Shown in pieces: positions 35,301 through 46,571 of a stretch of 64,000 nt of DNA. This DNA comes from Knufia peltigerae (Eukaryota > Ascomycota > Eurotiomycetes > Chaetothyriales > Trichomeriaceae). The notes below the pieces were generated by a model. That model saw only the letters and a list, made by a program, of their open reading frames with translations, searched no databases and was not told the DNA's origin. Position 1 is the first letter of the stretch; every line of letters begins with the position of its first letter. Where the stretch lies: NCBI GenBank assembly GCA_030247855.1, contig JAPDRN010000055.1:1-64000 (forward strand), given 5' to 3'. A program made the translations under genes and the position numbers.

Positions 35301-35751
35301 GAGAAGTTTTGGACGTGAGGACATTGACTCCATTGATTGTTCCGACAGGACAAATCCTTGAGGGTAACGTACCCGCCCGGCCTCTTCTTGCTGGACTGTT
35401 GATGCCGGTTTCGGTGAGAGGAACCAGGTCGGGGAACCCATCTTGAGAGGGAGACTCTGGGATCTCAAAGAGCGGAGTTGACGTGCCGCTGGTAGGTGGT
35501 CCCCAGATGTTCGGGGAGAGGCCAGTCTGTGATTGTAATTCCCTGGTACGTTTAGGAAACAACCTCGAGGCTTGTTCATGTAGAGGAGAACCAGCTCCAA
35601 CTCTTGCACTCGACAAGCCCGCCAGCGCAGATGAGGATTTGGCACCGCCAAAAGGAGACTTGGTAGTAGGCACCGACGAGGGTTCAGAGATGGGAGTCAA
35701 CCCAGAGAGATTTATGTTGAGTTGACCTTCAGGACGCATGGTTGGTGCCAT
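32304..35751 (-). CDS. RRM + Pumilio-repeat RNA-binding protein (JSN1/PUF1-PUF2 type)
   Basis: Binds mRNA 3' UTRs and probably controls localisation, decay or translation, as the yeast RRM-containing PUF proteins do. The main exon is 35751-32362. A 52-nt intron (32361-32310, GTAGGT, branch CTAAC, acceptor ATAG) then joins a last Arg codon and a stop, giving about 1131 residues. Reading through the intron would give 1150. Order: a disordered Ser/Thr-rich N-terminus; an RRM at about 440-512 (LWIGSIP, NCGFVNFE); Pumilio repeats at about 625-925 (YLGNTVVQKLFEYC, KNGTWAAQKIIEVC, YGNYVLQCCL, and later degenerate repeats); then a Gln-rich tail from about 945. LGLVETPQQS and GLVETPQRT appear twice upstream of the RRM as short linear motifs. 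It is divergent from the Teb1-like gene. Confidence 0.92.
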
Positions 35752-36381
35752 TGGGTCCTACTTTTTACACACAGGTGGCTGAGCGCGGATTCTTTTGTAT
35801 AGAGGATTATTTAGGGACAGTTCAATGTCAGAGCTGAGAAGTGGCCTGCTCGCCCAGATGTAGTATAGTATTATGGTATATTTTGTCCAGCTTGATTCTA
35901 AAGGAAGAATGTGGGCAGCTTGAAGGATGGTGAAATTGATGGTTGTATGATCGCTCGTCGAGGTCAATCTTTTTGTTCTAGGCCGGACCGTGAGGGTCGA
36001 AGTGTAGCGGCCGAGATGCCAGATTCGTTTCGAAGAGTAAACAGTGTACGCGTTATATGAGGTATTCAGGCATTCGGAGGATCGAGTCGACTGCAAGCAA
36101 CGACCGACACAGGAGTGCTGTTGCTTGGACGTGGGAGGGGGAATCGATCGAGCAGGATATTACTTTAGTGGCCGTAGGACATGATGCTTAGGGACGGTGG
36201 GAGACAGTCAATGATAATAACACAGACGGATGTGAAGAAACGAAGCAGCACCCCAGGGCTGAAGGAACATTAGAGAAAGGTTCGAATCAAGGAAAAAAGT
36301 GATGAAGGACGGAAGAAGCGGTGGTGGATTAGGGGGTTGACACACGAGGTGCAGGTGTAGGCGCAGTGCGAGAGAGGGAAG

Positions 36382-36415
36382 TACGGAGTATGTAGATGGT
36401 ACTCCGTACTCCGTA
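36382..36415. repeat. TACTCCGTA motif cluster 1
   Basis: TACGGAGTA is at 36382-36390, and overlapping TACTCCGTA copies are at 36400-36408 and 36407-36415. Another copy follows at 36750-36758. Confidence 0.9.
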
Positions 36416-37711
36416 GAGCAGCGAGTAGTCCTCCGTAATATTCAAAACGCTACTAGGGAGTACCGAGTACGGTACATCTTATGGAGAAGACACTCAAACC
36501 GAAGTACTGGTAACGAGTGTTAGGTACGGTACTGTACTGACAGTCACCAAATTCCTGGGCAGGGGCTCTTTAAGCTCCCTGAGCTGGTTTCTCTCTAGGT
36601 AGTAAATAGCCCTTATAAAGCCTACAGGTAGGTAGGCAGGATGAGCACCTAAGTCACACATCAATGGAGCTTTATTAATCCTAACCATGCTTCGTAACTA
36701 CCTGAGATACCTACTAGACTCTTCATCTCTTCCTCAACAACGCGTCCTGTACGGAGTATGTATGGAGTACAATGACTTACTTCTCCTTACTTCGTTCTGC
36801 CTGCCAAGTTGATCAACAATCCTTTGGCGCCAGTACTCGTATCAAGAGCCTTGCTCATCAACCACTCGCCAGATCCTAGTCAATCCTGGTGCCATCGACA
36901 GCGCTCGAGTTACAAACCTGGCCATCCACAAATATGGCGAAAAGAGTCCGTATCAAACGCGGTATGGCTGTCTCTCTATGGAACGTGGGACTTACTGTAC
37001 AGTATGAGTCTTAGTTGCGCTGCTTTAGCCGAGTTCAAAACCACCAACGGCAACGCATGAAACGTGCTCTGTCTGCCGACCATGATGCTCAATTTAACAC
37101 TTTCATCCTGATTCCCGGATTTCGAAGGACGGATGGGCGATCATACGCGGAACTACTGCGACTGGAAAGCTCTGCCGTACCCGCCACGATGGTTTCTTCT
37201 GCTTGCATCCATTTCTGGATCTCTACTCGTACAGTACGAGGTATGTATGCCTGCTGGCTCGGCCCCGATGGTGGTGCCAGAAATCTGAAACGCTGGTGTC
37301 GGGTCCCACCACCCAACCACGTTGCACCAGTCAACGACTTTCGTGCACGCGACTCGTTCAACAAAAATCTTTGTGCGACGTGGAATGTCCTGATTCCCAT
37401 TGTTTTGCGGGGATGTGGCCGGTTCAATGAGCGACTTGCCCCTGAAAGCTGCATCGCCTTGCTTCATCACTGACTAACAGGATTTCCAGAATCCCTCATG
37501 TGGTCGAATGAGAAGCTTCCAGATATCCAGAGTCCGTCACCTGGCGAAGCGCGTAACACTAGCTTCTACCTGGGTGTACTCCGTAAGCGCGTGTCACAAC
37601 CATGACCACTCACCCTGAGCGTCACATCACGTGCACACGTCGCTTATCCAGCTGCAGGCATCATTGTTGGCAGCTATGTGCTACGAGCGTACGGGGAAGA
37701 GTATGTAAAGG

Positions 37712-37759
37712 TACGGAGTACGGAGTACATGCACAGGGTAGGGAGATAGGTACTCCGTA
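37712..37759. repeat. TACTCCGTA motif cluster 2
   Basis: Overlapping TACGGAGTA copies are at 37712-37720 and 37719-37727, and TACTCCGTA is at 37751-37759. A single copy lies upstream at 37577-37585, and a near match, CACGGAGTA, follows around 37838. Confidence 0.9.
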
Positions 37760-38720
37760 GTGGACGGAGGGTTGTCGGTTGCCGTATATCCCCTCGTTCC
37801 TTGGGGATGGCTATCAGCTTTCAAGATCTCACTCCTCACGGAGTATGTACATATATTCTTCATCATTGCTATTGGCTGTAGGCTATGTCTTTAAAATACC
37901 AAGCTCCTGATGTGATCTGCTCACCCTGCTTCCGTATCCTCTGCAGATTTGAACTGAAGGGAAACATACCCTCCGTAAGCTTGGTGAGGCTGTGGGCTAT
38001 CTAAGAAAGGACTGATGGCGATACATGTGTGTCGGTGACTAAAATGAGTGAAACCTTCCCAGCATTTCCAAGGAACGCCTTCCCACCTGCATATGGCCAG
38101 CAAAAGAACAACGACAGCATGGGAGAATGGGCGTTGGTGGCTTGCTCCTGAAACGCAAGTTTCAGCTGTTTGAAAGCGCCAATTGATCGGGATGGTTCGT
38201 CGATCTCTTCGCCCTGTCTGCGACCGCCTGAGTTAATGCTGACCAGTAAAGACGTCGTTAGCTTTGCCGTGAACGAATGACATACGCAATAAGCTGTTGA
38301 CTCTACGTAAACTTGCCTGGCTTGAGATTGCAGGGAGTGTGCCAGTCTTCCTGACCTGTACTATGTGTAGCAGAGAGGTGAGAAAGGCGTAGGGAGGCCT
38401 TGTGGTTGGATGAACTCCAAGAGATTGCCGATCCGGCATTTTTCTCTCGCAAGCTGCAACGAACGGACGACGACCCGCAGCCGACTTGTAATTGTTCTTA
38501 TGCCGATTTCCATCATATCCAGAGCCATGGTTAAAGAACGAAAATTGAATCGAATGCTCTTCTCCTCATCTCCTATTCTTGTCTGCTTATTATACTTTCG
38601 TTCCTGCCATCGATCTCGCCTCTACCTATCTAGATGAGCTCGACCACGTCTCTGCATCTCATCGATTCCCCCTCGACCATCGTGTCTCTAATATCTCGCC
38701 GGCAATGACCTTCCGCAGAC

Positions 38721-40463
38721 ATGATGAACGGTATGACCGAGCCGTTACCTGGCCTCCTTGATGACCCTCAGTTTCAGATCACGGACCTCCCCGCCCTCAC
38801 CGACTTCCAGATCGCTCCTCTTCGTAATCCAGCGCCCGCCCGCCATGCAAACGCTCCTTCGCCTCTTGAGCCGTTGGCCGATAATCTCCTGCACAGCAAA
38901 CGAAACAGCAAGAACCAAAAGCCAGTGGAAGATGGCAATGAAAAGAAACGTGCGCCGAAGATAACCCCAAATGACGTCCTCCTGGCTCGCGAAGCAAAGA
39001 AGCCGCATCTTGCAATCAGCGAACTGCTTGATGCCAATAATGAAATTGCTCCGATGCAGCTGCCATCGTTCATCAGTTTGTCTGTGGTCGAGAAATCTCC
39101 AGTTCAAGCACCAACTCCTCTGGAACCTGTGTCGAAGCGCGCTAGGCTGGATGACAATGACCACCCAGCGCCTGATTTGATCCGACGACTTCCTCGTCCG
39201 GCCCAGAAAGATGATCGCCAGAGCAGGCCGACCCCTTTGCTGCCAGCCATAGTCACGGGGCTACATGAACCTCCCCCCTCAGCTGCTCTACTCCCCTCTA
39301 TCGATGTCGATTCCCGACCGACAATCTCACGAACTACAACTTCGAAAATCCACGTCAAAGACATACTGACAGAGCCGGAGAATGATGGAACCGCTACTTC
39401 GACATCACGATCCGCGGTTAGCACGCTGAAGGAGCTCGAACAAAACATCGAACCGGCGCCAGCTAGTCTGCCATCAAACCCCCCAAACCTGAATGACGCA
39501 CCCACGCAAGCGAGTGCTTGGGACGATAAAAAGCAAGTACGAAGACCTCGCCGCAGATGGTCAGACCACGAAACCATGGACCTTCTTGCGGGTGTCAAGA
39601 AACATGGCGTTGGCAAGTGGAAACAGATCCTTGTCGACCCCGACTTCAGCTTTGTCGGTCGAAGTTCCGTAGACCTCAAGGATCGCTACCGAGTCTGTGC
39701 GACAAACAGTAATGTCGCCAAATATGGTCCTTCACCAAGGAGAAGCCCATCTGCCGCCGACACGTCTGGCCCCAACACTTTAACTAGCATCGTCCGAGAT
39801 AGTGCTTCTCCTGAACGTGTCTTGCCGGTAAGCCCAGCAGCAAATCTTGAACAGCCTACGAAACAACGACGAAAACGGCGGGTGTGGACGGATTATGAAG
39901 ATTCCAATCTTCTAAAAGGCGTGGCTAAACACGGCTTCCAGTGGACTGCCATTCATGACGACCGAGATCTCGATCTTGGACACCGAAAAGCCACCGATTT
40001 ACGTGATCGAATTCGCAACAGATTTCCCGACGGTTACAAGCATGCAGAGACTGCACCACTGAGATCTGAGGTCAGGAAAGCGGCGCAACGCCAGGAGTAT
40101 CCTTTTGCTAGGGCTACAGCAGTGGAACCTAGCCCTATTACCAAACCAAAAAAGACACCGGATTCGCGACCCAAAACGACACGCGCTCTCCCAGTGTCCA
40201 ATAAGGGCACCTCAACCTTGGAGCGAGGTATCGATGGGCAGCCACATCGATCTATCTCAAACACAGCACTAGCCATGTTACTTCGAAACGATGACGACAA
40301 TGGGACCGTTGAGCACAGAGAGTCCAAAGGAGAAAGAGAAAGAGAAAGGGATAGGGAACAACCTGGTGTGACTCTCCCGAGCTTCACGTTGGGTGTCGAC
40401 GACATGGACTGGGGCAATAATACTCTTGCTCCACTCCATGAGTGGGACGAAATTGGCATTTGA
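38721..40463 (+). CDS. Teb1-like double-Myb telobox protein
   Basis: Nuclear DNA-binding protein with two Myb domains of the telobox class. In fission yeast, Teb1 binds TTAGGG-like repeats in promoters. It is a single exon of 580 residues. The first Myb lies at about 275-325 (RRRWSDHETMDLL, with the telobox VDLKDRYR replacing the classical VDLKDKWRN). The second lies at about 388-436 (RRVWTDYEDSNLL, then ATDLRDRIRNRFP). The two helices expected to read DNA are both present. The N-terminal half is proline-rich and disordered, and an Arg-Glu run (GERERERDRE) lies near the end. Start 38721 is followed by further in-frame ATGs, so the exact start is uncertain by a few residues. It could serve at telomeres or as a promoter factor. 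Confidence 0.87.
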   Translation: MMNGMTEPLPGLLDDPQFQITDLPALTDFQIAPLRNPAPARHANAPSPLEPLADNLLHSKRNSKNQKPVEDGNEKKRAPKITPNDVLLAREAKKPHLAISELLDANNEIAPMQLPSFISLSVVEKSPVQAPTPLEPVSKRARLDDNDHPAPDLIRRLPRPAQKDDRQSRPTPLLPAIVTGLHEPPPSAALLPSIDVDSRPTISRTTTSKIHVKDILTEPENDGTATSTSRSAVSTLKELEQNIEPAPASLPSNPPNLNDAPTQASAWDDKKQVRRPRRRWSDHETMDLLAGVKKHGVGKWKQILVDPDFSFVGRSSVDLKDRYRVCATNSNVAKYGPSPRRSPSAADTSGPNTLTSIVRDSASPERVLPVSPAANLEQPTKQRRKRRVWTDYEDSNLLKGVAKHGFQWTAIHDDRDLDLGHRKATDLRDRIRNRFPDGYKHAETAPLRSEVRKAAQRQEYPFARATAVEPSPITKPKKTPDSRPKTTRALPVSNKGTSTLERGIDGQPHRSISNTALAMLLRNDDDNGTVEHRESKGERERERDREQPGVTLPSFTLGVDDMDWGNNTLAPLHEWDEIGI

Positions 40464-41290
40464 AATCCGGTTGCCCTCTCTGGCTGGAGAGCAGACTTGC
40501 AACACATCTCAAATGAGGAGCACGGAACAGGAATTGGCATCACAGCACGGACGAACAACCTCGCGCGGAGACGCAAAGTTACGGCGCAGGATACAACGAG
40601 GAGGATATAGTTTTTCGTACGAAGAGTCTTTGGATCATATTTGAGCAGGTTCCCTCTCTGACCCAGAGCGGGTGTGGTAATGGCTTGAGGACGTGGATGG
40701 CATATAGATCTATATTTTTATCTGGTGAGCGATTTTTTGATACCCTGGGATTGCGATGGTATGGTATTATAATGTGATGGGCTCAGAACCCCCACTTGGC
40801 TTTCAAAGGCAGATATTCTGGTGTAGAAGCATCAATCATAATTTTTGTCTCTCGATTTCATCGGTTCTCGAGTTGTTGGTGGTCCCTTTTCAGCTTAACA
40901 CGAGGCGCTGTCACTGAGAGCATTGCCAACATCGACATCGCCAGGCTCGCAACGATCGACCTATGAGAATGCACCCGCGCATTTGAGCCCAGGTGAGAAA
41001 CAGAACAATAGAAATCCCCGGATCCAGAAGAAAATCTCTTCGAGCGCTACAGTCTGAATGCTCATACCAAAAACGCCACTCGCACAACGCTCGATGCTCA
41101 ATTTCCGGAGGAAAAAGCCGGTGTGATTGTCTACAACCTTGATGAAAATGTCACGGCCAATGCGCAGGGCCTTTGCAGGGGGGGGCGTCAAATCGTCGTC
41201 TTATCTCTCGTGCTTTTGTGACTCCGTTCGCTAGCCACACCGTAACGCTTCATGTCAAAACGGTACACCACACTGAAGATTCGCTTGTCA
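40464..41290. other. Convergent intergenic region
   Basis: About 830 bases between the 3' ends of the Teb1-like gene and the sorting nexin gene. No protein-like frame is visible; it presumably carries both 3' UTRs. Confidence 0.5.
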
Positions 41291-41914
41291 CTACCATGCA
41301 TTGCGGTCCCAATTAGGGTCTGTGCCTTGTCAGAACAATCGAACCCGTCACCATGTGTGGGTAGCGGAGGCATGTCTGTCTCTTGCTTACCTTGTATAAA
41401 TGCTCCGAGTACTTTACTACCCGTCTGCAGAAGTGGGTGACCAACCACAATCTGTAGGAATCGCTGGAGACCCTCTCTTCTGTGCTCAATGACATCGTCA
41501 GAGAAGCGGTTGGTGAAGACTTTGCCCGGCAGTGGGGGAATCGTGACTCGTGCGCTTTCCCGCTCTAAAATGTCACGGAAGTACTCGAAATCAGAATATC
41601 GGCGGCGAACCACAGAATGCCGCAGCTTGAAGGCGGGGATATTCGTGCGCGTGTGGATTTCATAGGACGTGTACATGTTTCGAGGGGAAGACCCATGGGT
41701 CTGCGGGTTTTTCACCTAGAATCCACAGCGCGCATCAGCAGACAATTTCAACACAAGATTTGAGGGCTAGCACCACCGGCTCCCGGGTAAGGGTTGGATG
41801 GAGTAGAATGAAAGAAGAAGGCGATCAGCAACACACCTCGATCTCGAGAAAGTTCTCGGGAGGACCGTAGATCTCTTCGAAAGTCTGTTGGCGAGATTCG
41901 GGGAGAGCCTGCAT
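41291..41914 (-). CDS. snx3: Sorting nexin 3 (Snx3/Grd19), PX-domain retromer adaptor
   Basis: Binds phosphatidylinositol 3-phosphate on endosomes and works with retromer to recycle cargo to the Golgi. Exons 41914-41837, 41715-41391 and 41319-41291 give 143 residues, the expected length. The N-terminus is LPESRQQTFEEIYGPPENF. The PX domain fills most of the protein: RRRYSDFEYFRDIL holds the phosphoinositide-binding Arg-Tyr, and PPLPGKVF is the conserved proline loop. The tiny last exon encodes DPNWDRNAW, the typical Snx3 C-terminus, and is what fixes the stop. It shares a 460-bp promoter region with pol5. Confidence 0.96.
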
Positions 41915-42374
41915 CGCGACTGAGGTTGGCGGGGCTGAGATCGGAATGTGAGAGAGAGTGTCGCGTGAACAGATATGAGGAAGGGCTGCGAGGGGGGCGA
42001 GACCACAATATAAGGAGAGTTCTTCAAAGAATCGATCAGCGTTGGGAGTTGGTCGTAGTGTGGTTTGTGAAGACAAAGAGGATACCAATGCTCTAGAGGC
42101 CGACGGAGGTCAGTGACTAGATGCCTATCATGCCATACCAAATGTGTCGTCGAGAAGTTTCCTTGACTGCGTCTGGTAAAGGCCCAACGACTGGTGCAGC
42201 TGCGCTCTTTTCCCCGCGCTCGCCAAGGCTGATCTTCTGAATCCACTAGCTCGTTTCCGGCTTGAACTTCGGCTAATCTTGTTCGGAGTAAAAAAATTAT
42301 AATTGTTCTCTTGTTACGGAGTACTCCCTCGCCCTATCAATCGTCTGGTGTATTCATCTCATCAGCTCATCACA
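41915..42374. promoter_or_regulatory. Shared promoter region of snx3 and pol5
   Basis: Head-to-head spacer of 460 bases. A TACGGAGTA copy at 42315-42323 lies about 50 bases before the pol5 start, probably within its leader. An A/T run precedes it and may be a nucleosome-poor element. Confidence 0.55.
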
Positions 42375-45300
42375 ATGTCGAAGAAAAGAAAGAGAGAGCC
42401 TGAGCCTGAGCTCGTGCAAATCTACAACGATCTGGCCGATTATGACGAGACGATCCGCCACGCGGCCGCCCGCACGTTGGTCACTAAGATTTTCAAGCCA
42501 GGAGTGACTAGCGATGATCAGACGAGGACCATCCTGACACGCCTGTTCCGTGGGACATGCAGTGGGCGCAAGGCTGCCCGACTTGGCTTTTCCATTGCAT
42601 TGACCGAGCTCCTCTATCAGCTGATACCAAGTGATGCATGGCCTGCTGCCACAATCGTCGACATGCTGGAGACTCTGACTGTGCCTGAAAGTGGAACAAC
42701 CGCCGACGACGAGCGAAACCATTGTTTTGGAAGACTCTTCAGCGCATCTGCGGTGCTTCGATCCGACATTCTCTTCGCAAAACCCGAGCCTCTTCAATGG
42801 AGACGAGTATTGGAGCTGATCTGTGATTTGGCAATCCAGAAACCGTGGCTGAGACAGCAATGTGGCTGGGTCCTTGTGGACCGTCTCAATTCCGTCGCCA
42901 CGAAGGCTGCCACGAAGGCTGCCACGAAGGCTGCCACGAAGACTCTGGAAGAGTTTGCTATTAATGCCGTGGAGGTTCTGGATGCAAAGAAGATAGTCCG
43001 ATCGCCGGAAGGTTTAGCACTTTGGTTGACTATCACAACACATTTCCCTCGTGCGAAATTGCTAAACTCTGTCTGGAAGTATGGAGATCCCTTAGCCATG
43101 AAGAATGCCAAACTTCTTGCCGACGTTCTTAAAGACGCACGAACTCTGCCTCAAGACGACTCAGATACTGAGGCTCAGGGATCTGCAAGATGGTCGCAGC
43201 AGCTGCATTTCGCCTGGGATGTTGTTTTGTCTCAACTATCTCGAGAACATACGACGTCACCCAATGATAGCAAGAATGGAACCGACAAGTCTTCAAAGCA
43301 CGAACGGATCACGTTCGAGATCTTCTGGCAAAAGGTCGTGGATGGTAAGTGCGCTTCAAGTCTGTACAGAACAGCTGCTGATTCTGTGTTCACCAGAAAG
43401 TCTATTTTCGCCCACCAGTAGTCACGAGCGAAAATATTGGGGCTTCGCAGTGTGGGAAAAGGTCTTCACCATGGAACCGCAACGTTTCTTGCGGTTTACG
43501 TTCACACCCCGGGCGACATCATGCCTGGCGAACTCACTCAAGGTTCCTAAACACCTTCTCAGGAAACGTGCTTTGAAAACGTCTGAAAATTTCCACACTC
43601 GTCTTAATCAAGAAGAAGCGGTTTCGCTTTCTGAGCCAAGCTTGACGGAGACCTGCATCAAGGCATTACTGCGCAGTGTTGATTATGGCAATTTTGACCA
43701 GCTCACGAAAACAAATACCATGGAGAGCCTTTTCGATTCGGCTCATAATCACGTGCTCAAAATCGCTGCAGACGTCCTGATGTCCATCGCTGCTGAGAAT
43801 GTGTCAGACGAGGAAGAAAAGCAAGTCATGAAGAGGCAGAAAACCGTCATAGATCTACAGTCTCAAATCGTTCGGTCAGTGTTTAACAATGCACAGCAGA
43901 CAGAAGGTTCCGACGAACAACGGGGAGATGTACAGATCGCTTGTGATATCATGGATATATGGTTATTGGAGAGCTCTTCACTGCCGGCACCCAAGTCTTA
44001 TGCCCCCGAGCTTCTCGAGGCAAGTCGAGAACACATGAAAGACCGTTTGGGTCTAGCATTTGAACATACACTGAAGCTTGAGGCTCTAGGATGTAGGATT
44101 CTGATGGATACAATGCTACGGTTGAAGCCTGTGGGCACCCATCAACAATCCGTGTCATCACGGTTCGAAGAAAGTGTGTACGTACTTGTACAGCAAGCCT
44201 GGAAGCGACTCAGCGATCTGTCTGGCGCTTTGGAAAGATTACCACAACCATTTCCAACTGACAAAGTCCCCACGCAGAGCTATCCGACGTTCTCGCACGG
44301 CCTTTCCTTACTTTATTGTCTTCTTCTTTTCCAGATCTATATCGGCGACACCGATGCGGTGGAGCTTTTGCAGGATGTTCTCGAATACCAGCAACATTGG
44401 GAAGCAAGGAAACCAAAGGGCTCAAGCGACCGAACTGCACACAATCCAGCCGATGCAATGGTGGAGATTATTCTCAGCTTCGCTTCGAGGCCATCGAAGT
44501 TTTTGAGGAGCATTACCGTTCGAATTTTCGAGGCTTTCGCACCCTTCGTCACTGGTGATGGTTTGGAATCCTTATGGCGTGTTCTGGAAGCAAAGGAAAA
44601 CACACAAGGCCAGCAAGCTATGTTCCAGGAAGGAGGTCTCGACATGGAGGACAGTGAAGACGCTAGCGTAGACTCGGACGTTGAAGTGGAATCTCTCCCT
44701 GATGCCGAAGGACTCGCCTCTGGCGAACATGAATCGATCTCGTCATCAGAAGGATCCTCGCAGCTAGAACACTCAGGCGATGAAGAGGACGAGGAACTTG
44801 CGGCGTTTGATGCAGCTCTTGCCTCGGCTCTGGGCACTCGACCCTTCGATCAAAACGGCATGGCAGATGCATCTATATCCGACTCTTCCTCCGATATAGA
44901 TATGGATGACGACGAGATGTTGGAGCTCGACACAAAACTTGCCGAAGTTTTCCGATTGCGGAACGCGCAACACTCACGAAACAAGAAAAAGGAAACCAAG
45001 CAAGCCAAAGAAAATGTGGTCAACTTCAAGAATCGTGTGCTTGATTTAATCGAATCATATCTGGATCATCAACGACAGAATCCCCTGGCACTTCATCTGA
45101 TTGTGCCCTTGCTTGAACTTGCAAGAACTACTCGGACGCAGCAGCTTGCACATCGCGGGTGCGAGATCTTGCAGAAGTTCTATAACCGCCGCAAGGGATT
45201 GAATATGACTTTTGTGGATGGCGGATTTTCGAACGACGATGCTATTCAGGTTCTACAGTCTATCCACGACGAGGCATGCACGAAGGCTTCAAATGCGCAT

Positions 45301-45501
45301 CTCAAAGCTGCAAGCCAAGCCAGTATATTACTTCTCACTGTTTTGGTCAACGCGGACCCTAGCAATATTGGCGCTATCGTCGAGATTTACGCTACAACAC
45401 GGCTGAGACAATTGACCGAGAAGCAGTGTCAGATTCCGTCGAGCTTCTTCACCGAATGGAACAACTGGTGCCAAACTGCACGTGAGAAATTGGCGGCATG
45501 A
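42375..45501 (+). CDS. pol5: Pol5/MYBBP1A-like nucleolar protein
   Basis: Pol5 is named a DNA polymerase but acts in the nucleolus in rRNA synthesis and ribosome assembly, and is related to animal MYBBP1A. Exons 42375-43344 and 43397-45501 give 1024 residues. The N-terminus MSKKRKREPEPE is nuclear-signal-like. Helical repeat regions follow (YNDLADYDETIRHAAARTL; LGFSIALTELL; FARPL-type features). A long acidic Asp/Glu/Ser stretch lies at about 740-850 (genomic about 44.64-44.95 kb), typical of the family. The KKKETKQAKENVVNFKNRVLDLIE segment after it is also conserved. Start 42375 is preferred to the in-frame 42303. An internal 12-nt tandem repeat is listed separately. Confidence 0.9.
42897..42941 (+). 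repeat. In-frame 12-nt tandem repeat in pol5
   Basis: Unit GCCACGAAGGCT is repeated three and three-quarter times with no mismatch. It encodes Ala-Thr-Lys-Ala units between two conserved helices. The perfect identity at DNA level suggests recent expansion, and copy number probably varies between strains. Confidence 0.95.
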
Positions 45502-46571
45502 GAAGTGCGGGCGGGAGTCAGTGCTGTTAGGGAGGGAACCGTCTCAAAGGAAGGAGAAGTGCCGGCATGGTGCTCACAGTGTTGACCAGGTTGTAGTGCC
45601 ACTAGTCTGTCAAAGACACTGTGCCCTCCTTCGAGGTCGTCTTTGGCGACCCTCTATCCGTCCAAAAGTCAACAACCTTGTTGAGCTTGCAACACGAGAT
45701 TGGCCCAGGTCTTTCCGCGCAGGCCTTCTGTTCGACTGGCACAAAGTATGCCGTCAAGAAGATTACGCAGCCTTTTCCATGTTCATTGGTCGAATTCTCG
45801 ATCAGGGCCCTTGCCTACACCGAATCTGGGTTGTGCAACATGCTCAGCTCATATATTATATGACTGACGTTCATATCTCAGATCACAAACGAAGTTTGGT
45901 GTCAATCGATCAATTATGGTTCTAGACATGAGTCTATCTCAAATTGATATAGTCAAGTTTTACTTTTCATGCTTTGTACGCGATGCTCATTCGCGCCAGG
46001 CCGCCTGCTCTTCACACACCTACACGTTGCCTCTCCATGATTTTATGGCTTCAAAGGGCTCAACTGAGCCTTCCCTCTGTAATTGCCGTCTTTGCCATGT
46101 TAGGATTTTATGCGGCCTCGGTGTATTCTCATCTGGTCTGTATAGACCTGGAAACCATTTACCGCAGTTGCGGTTAACGATTGCCGCAAGGATTGCTGAA
46201 GGCACATCTACCACAATTCCAGATTTTGGGATCAAAGAACTGGTTCTTCGTAGTACGAACCATTGCGGAACCGCGTCTCTTCTTCAGAGCGGCGTGAAGG
46301 TATTTGCTTGTAAAGACCTACGCGTTCTTCTATTGCGGAATCCTTGGGCCGGCACTTCACGTCCTTTACTTCGAGACAGGCACACTAACTCTCGACAGAG
46401 ACCTTCATCATTTGGTAGGAGGTATGCCCAAAGTCTATGAAGACTATGAAGACTAATTACAAATCATGAGCTCAGAGTTGGCAGCAGTTTCCGCATCCAT
46501 TCCACTCAGCCTACAGACAATCAAGAGCACAGCTGGTGTGAAGAACCATTCCCGTAACTTGCCAGTTCATA
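45502..46571. other. Intergenic region with repeat relic
   Basis: About 1.07 kb between pol5 and the SDR gene. It holds repeat copy B and two unremarkable open frames (about 147 and 174 codons), with no known family. It marks the change from the housekeeping island to the accessory block. Confidence 0.5.
45804..45859 (+). repeat. Degenerate dispersed repeat, copy B
   Basis: Contains GGCCCTTGCCTACACCGAAT and then TGCAACATGCTCAGCTCAT, matching the minus strand of 23669-23730 with small differences, including a short deletion of about 7 bases. Confidence 0.6.

Larger units (their letters stand above)
35752..38720. promoter_or_regulatory. Long divergent intergenic region, Pumilio and Teb1-like genes
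   Basis: About 3 kb between two head-to-head regulatory genes. No gene is supported in it; the longest frames (about 150 codons near 37.0-37.5 kb) are unrecognisable. It has the highest density of TACTCCGTA motifs in the window, with eight exact copies. Long leaders for RNA- and DNA-binding regulators would fit, but this is inference. Confidence 0.5.

Noticed and set aside
36275..36295. GGTTCGAATC, like a tRNA T-loop
   Set aside because: The flanks do not form the T-arm or an acceptor stem, and no anticodon arm fits at the right distance.
37015..37473. Overlapping frames of 100-150 codons on both strands
   Set aside because: No family resemblance and no splice signals; consistent with chance in GC-balanced DNA.
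39104..39679. Long antisense frame (191 codons) inside the Teb1-like gene, with similar long antisense frames inside the Pumilio gene (35142-35651) and pol5 (44337-44837)
   Set aside because: They lie opposite strongly supported coding sequence and reflect its codon bias, with no domain of their own.
25392..42941. Possible CRISPR-like or tandem arrays at the CGTACT run and the ATKA repeat
   Set aside because: Units are 6 and 12 bases without spacers; these are a microsatellite and a coding minisatellite in a eukaryotic genome.
45916..46440. Open frame of 174 codons upstream of the SDR
   Set aside because: Unrecognisable sequence that overlaps other random frames; no conserved motif to support it.
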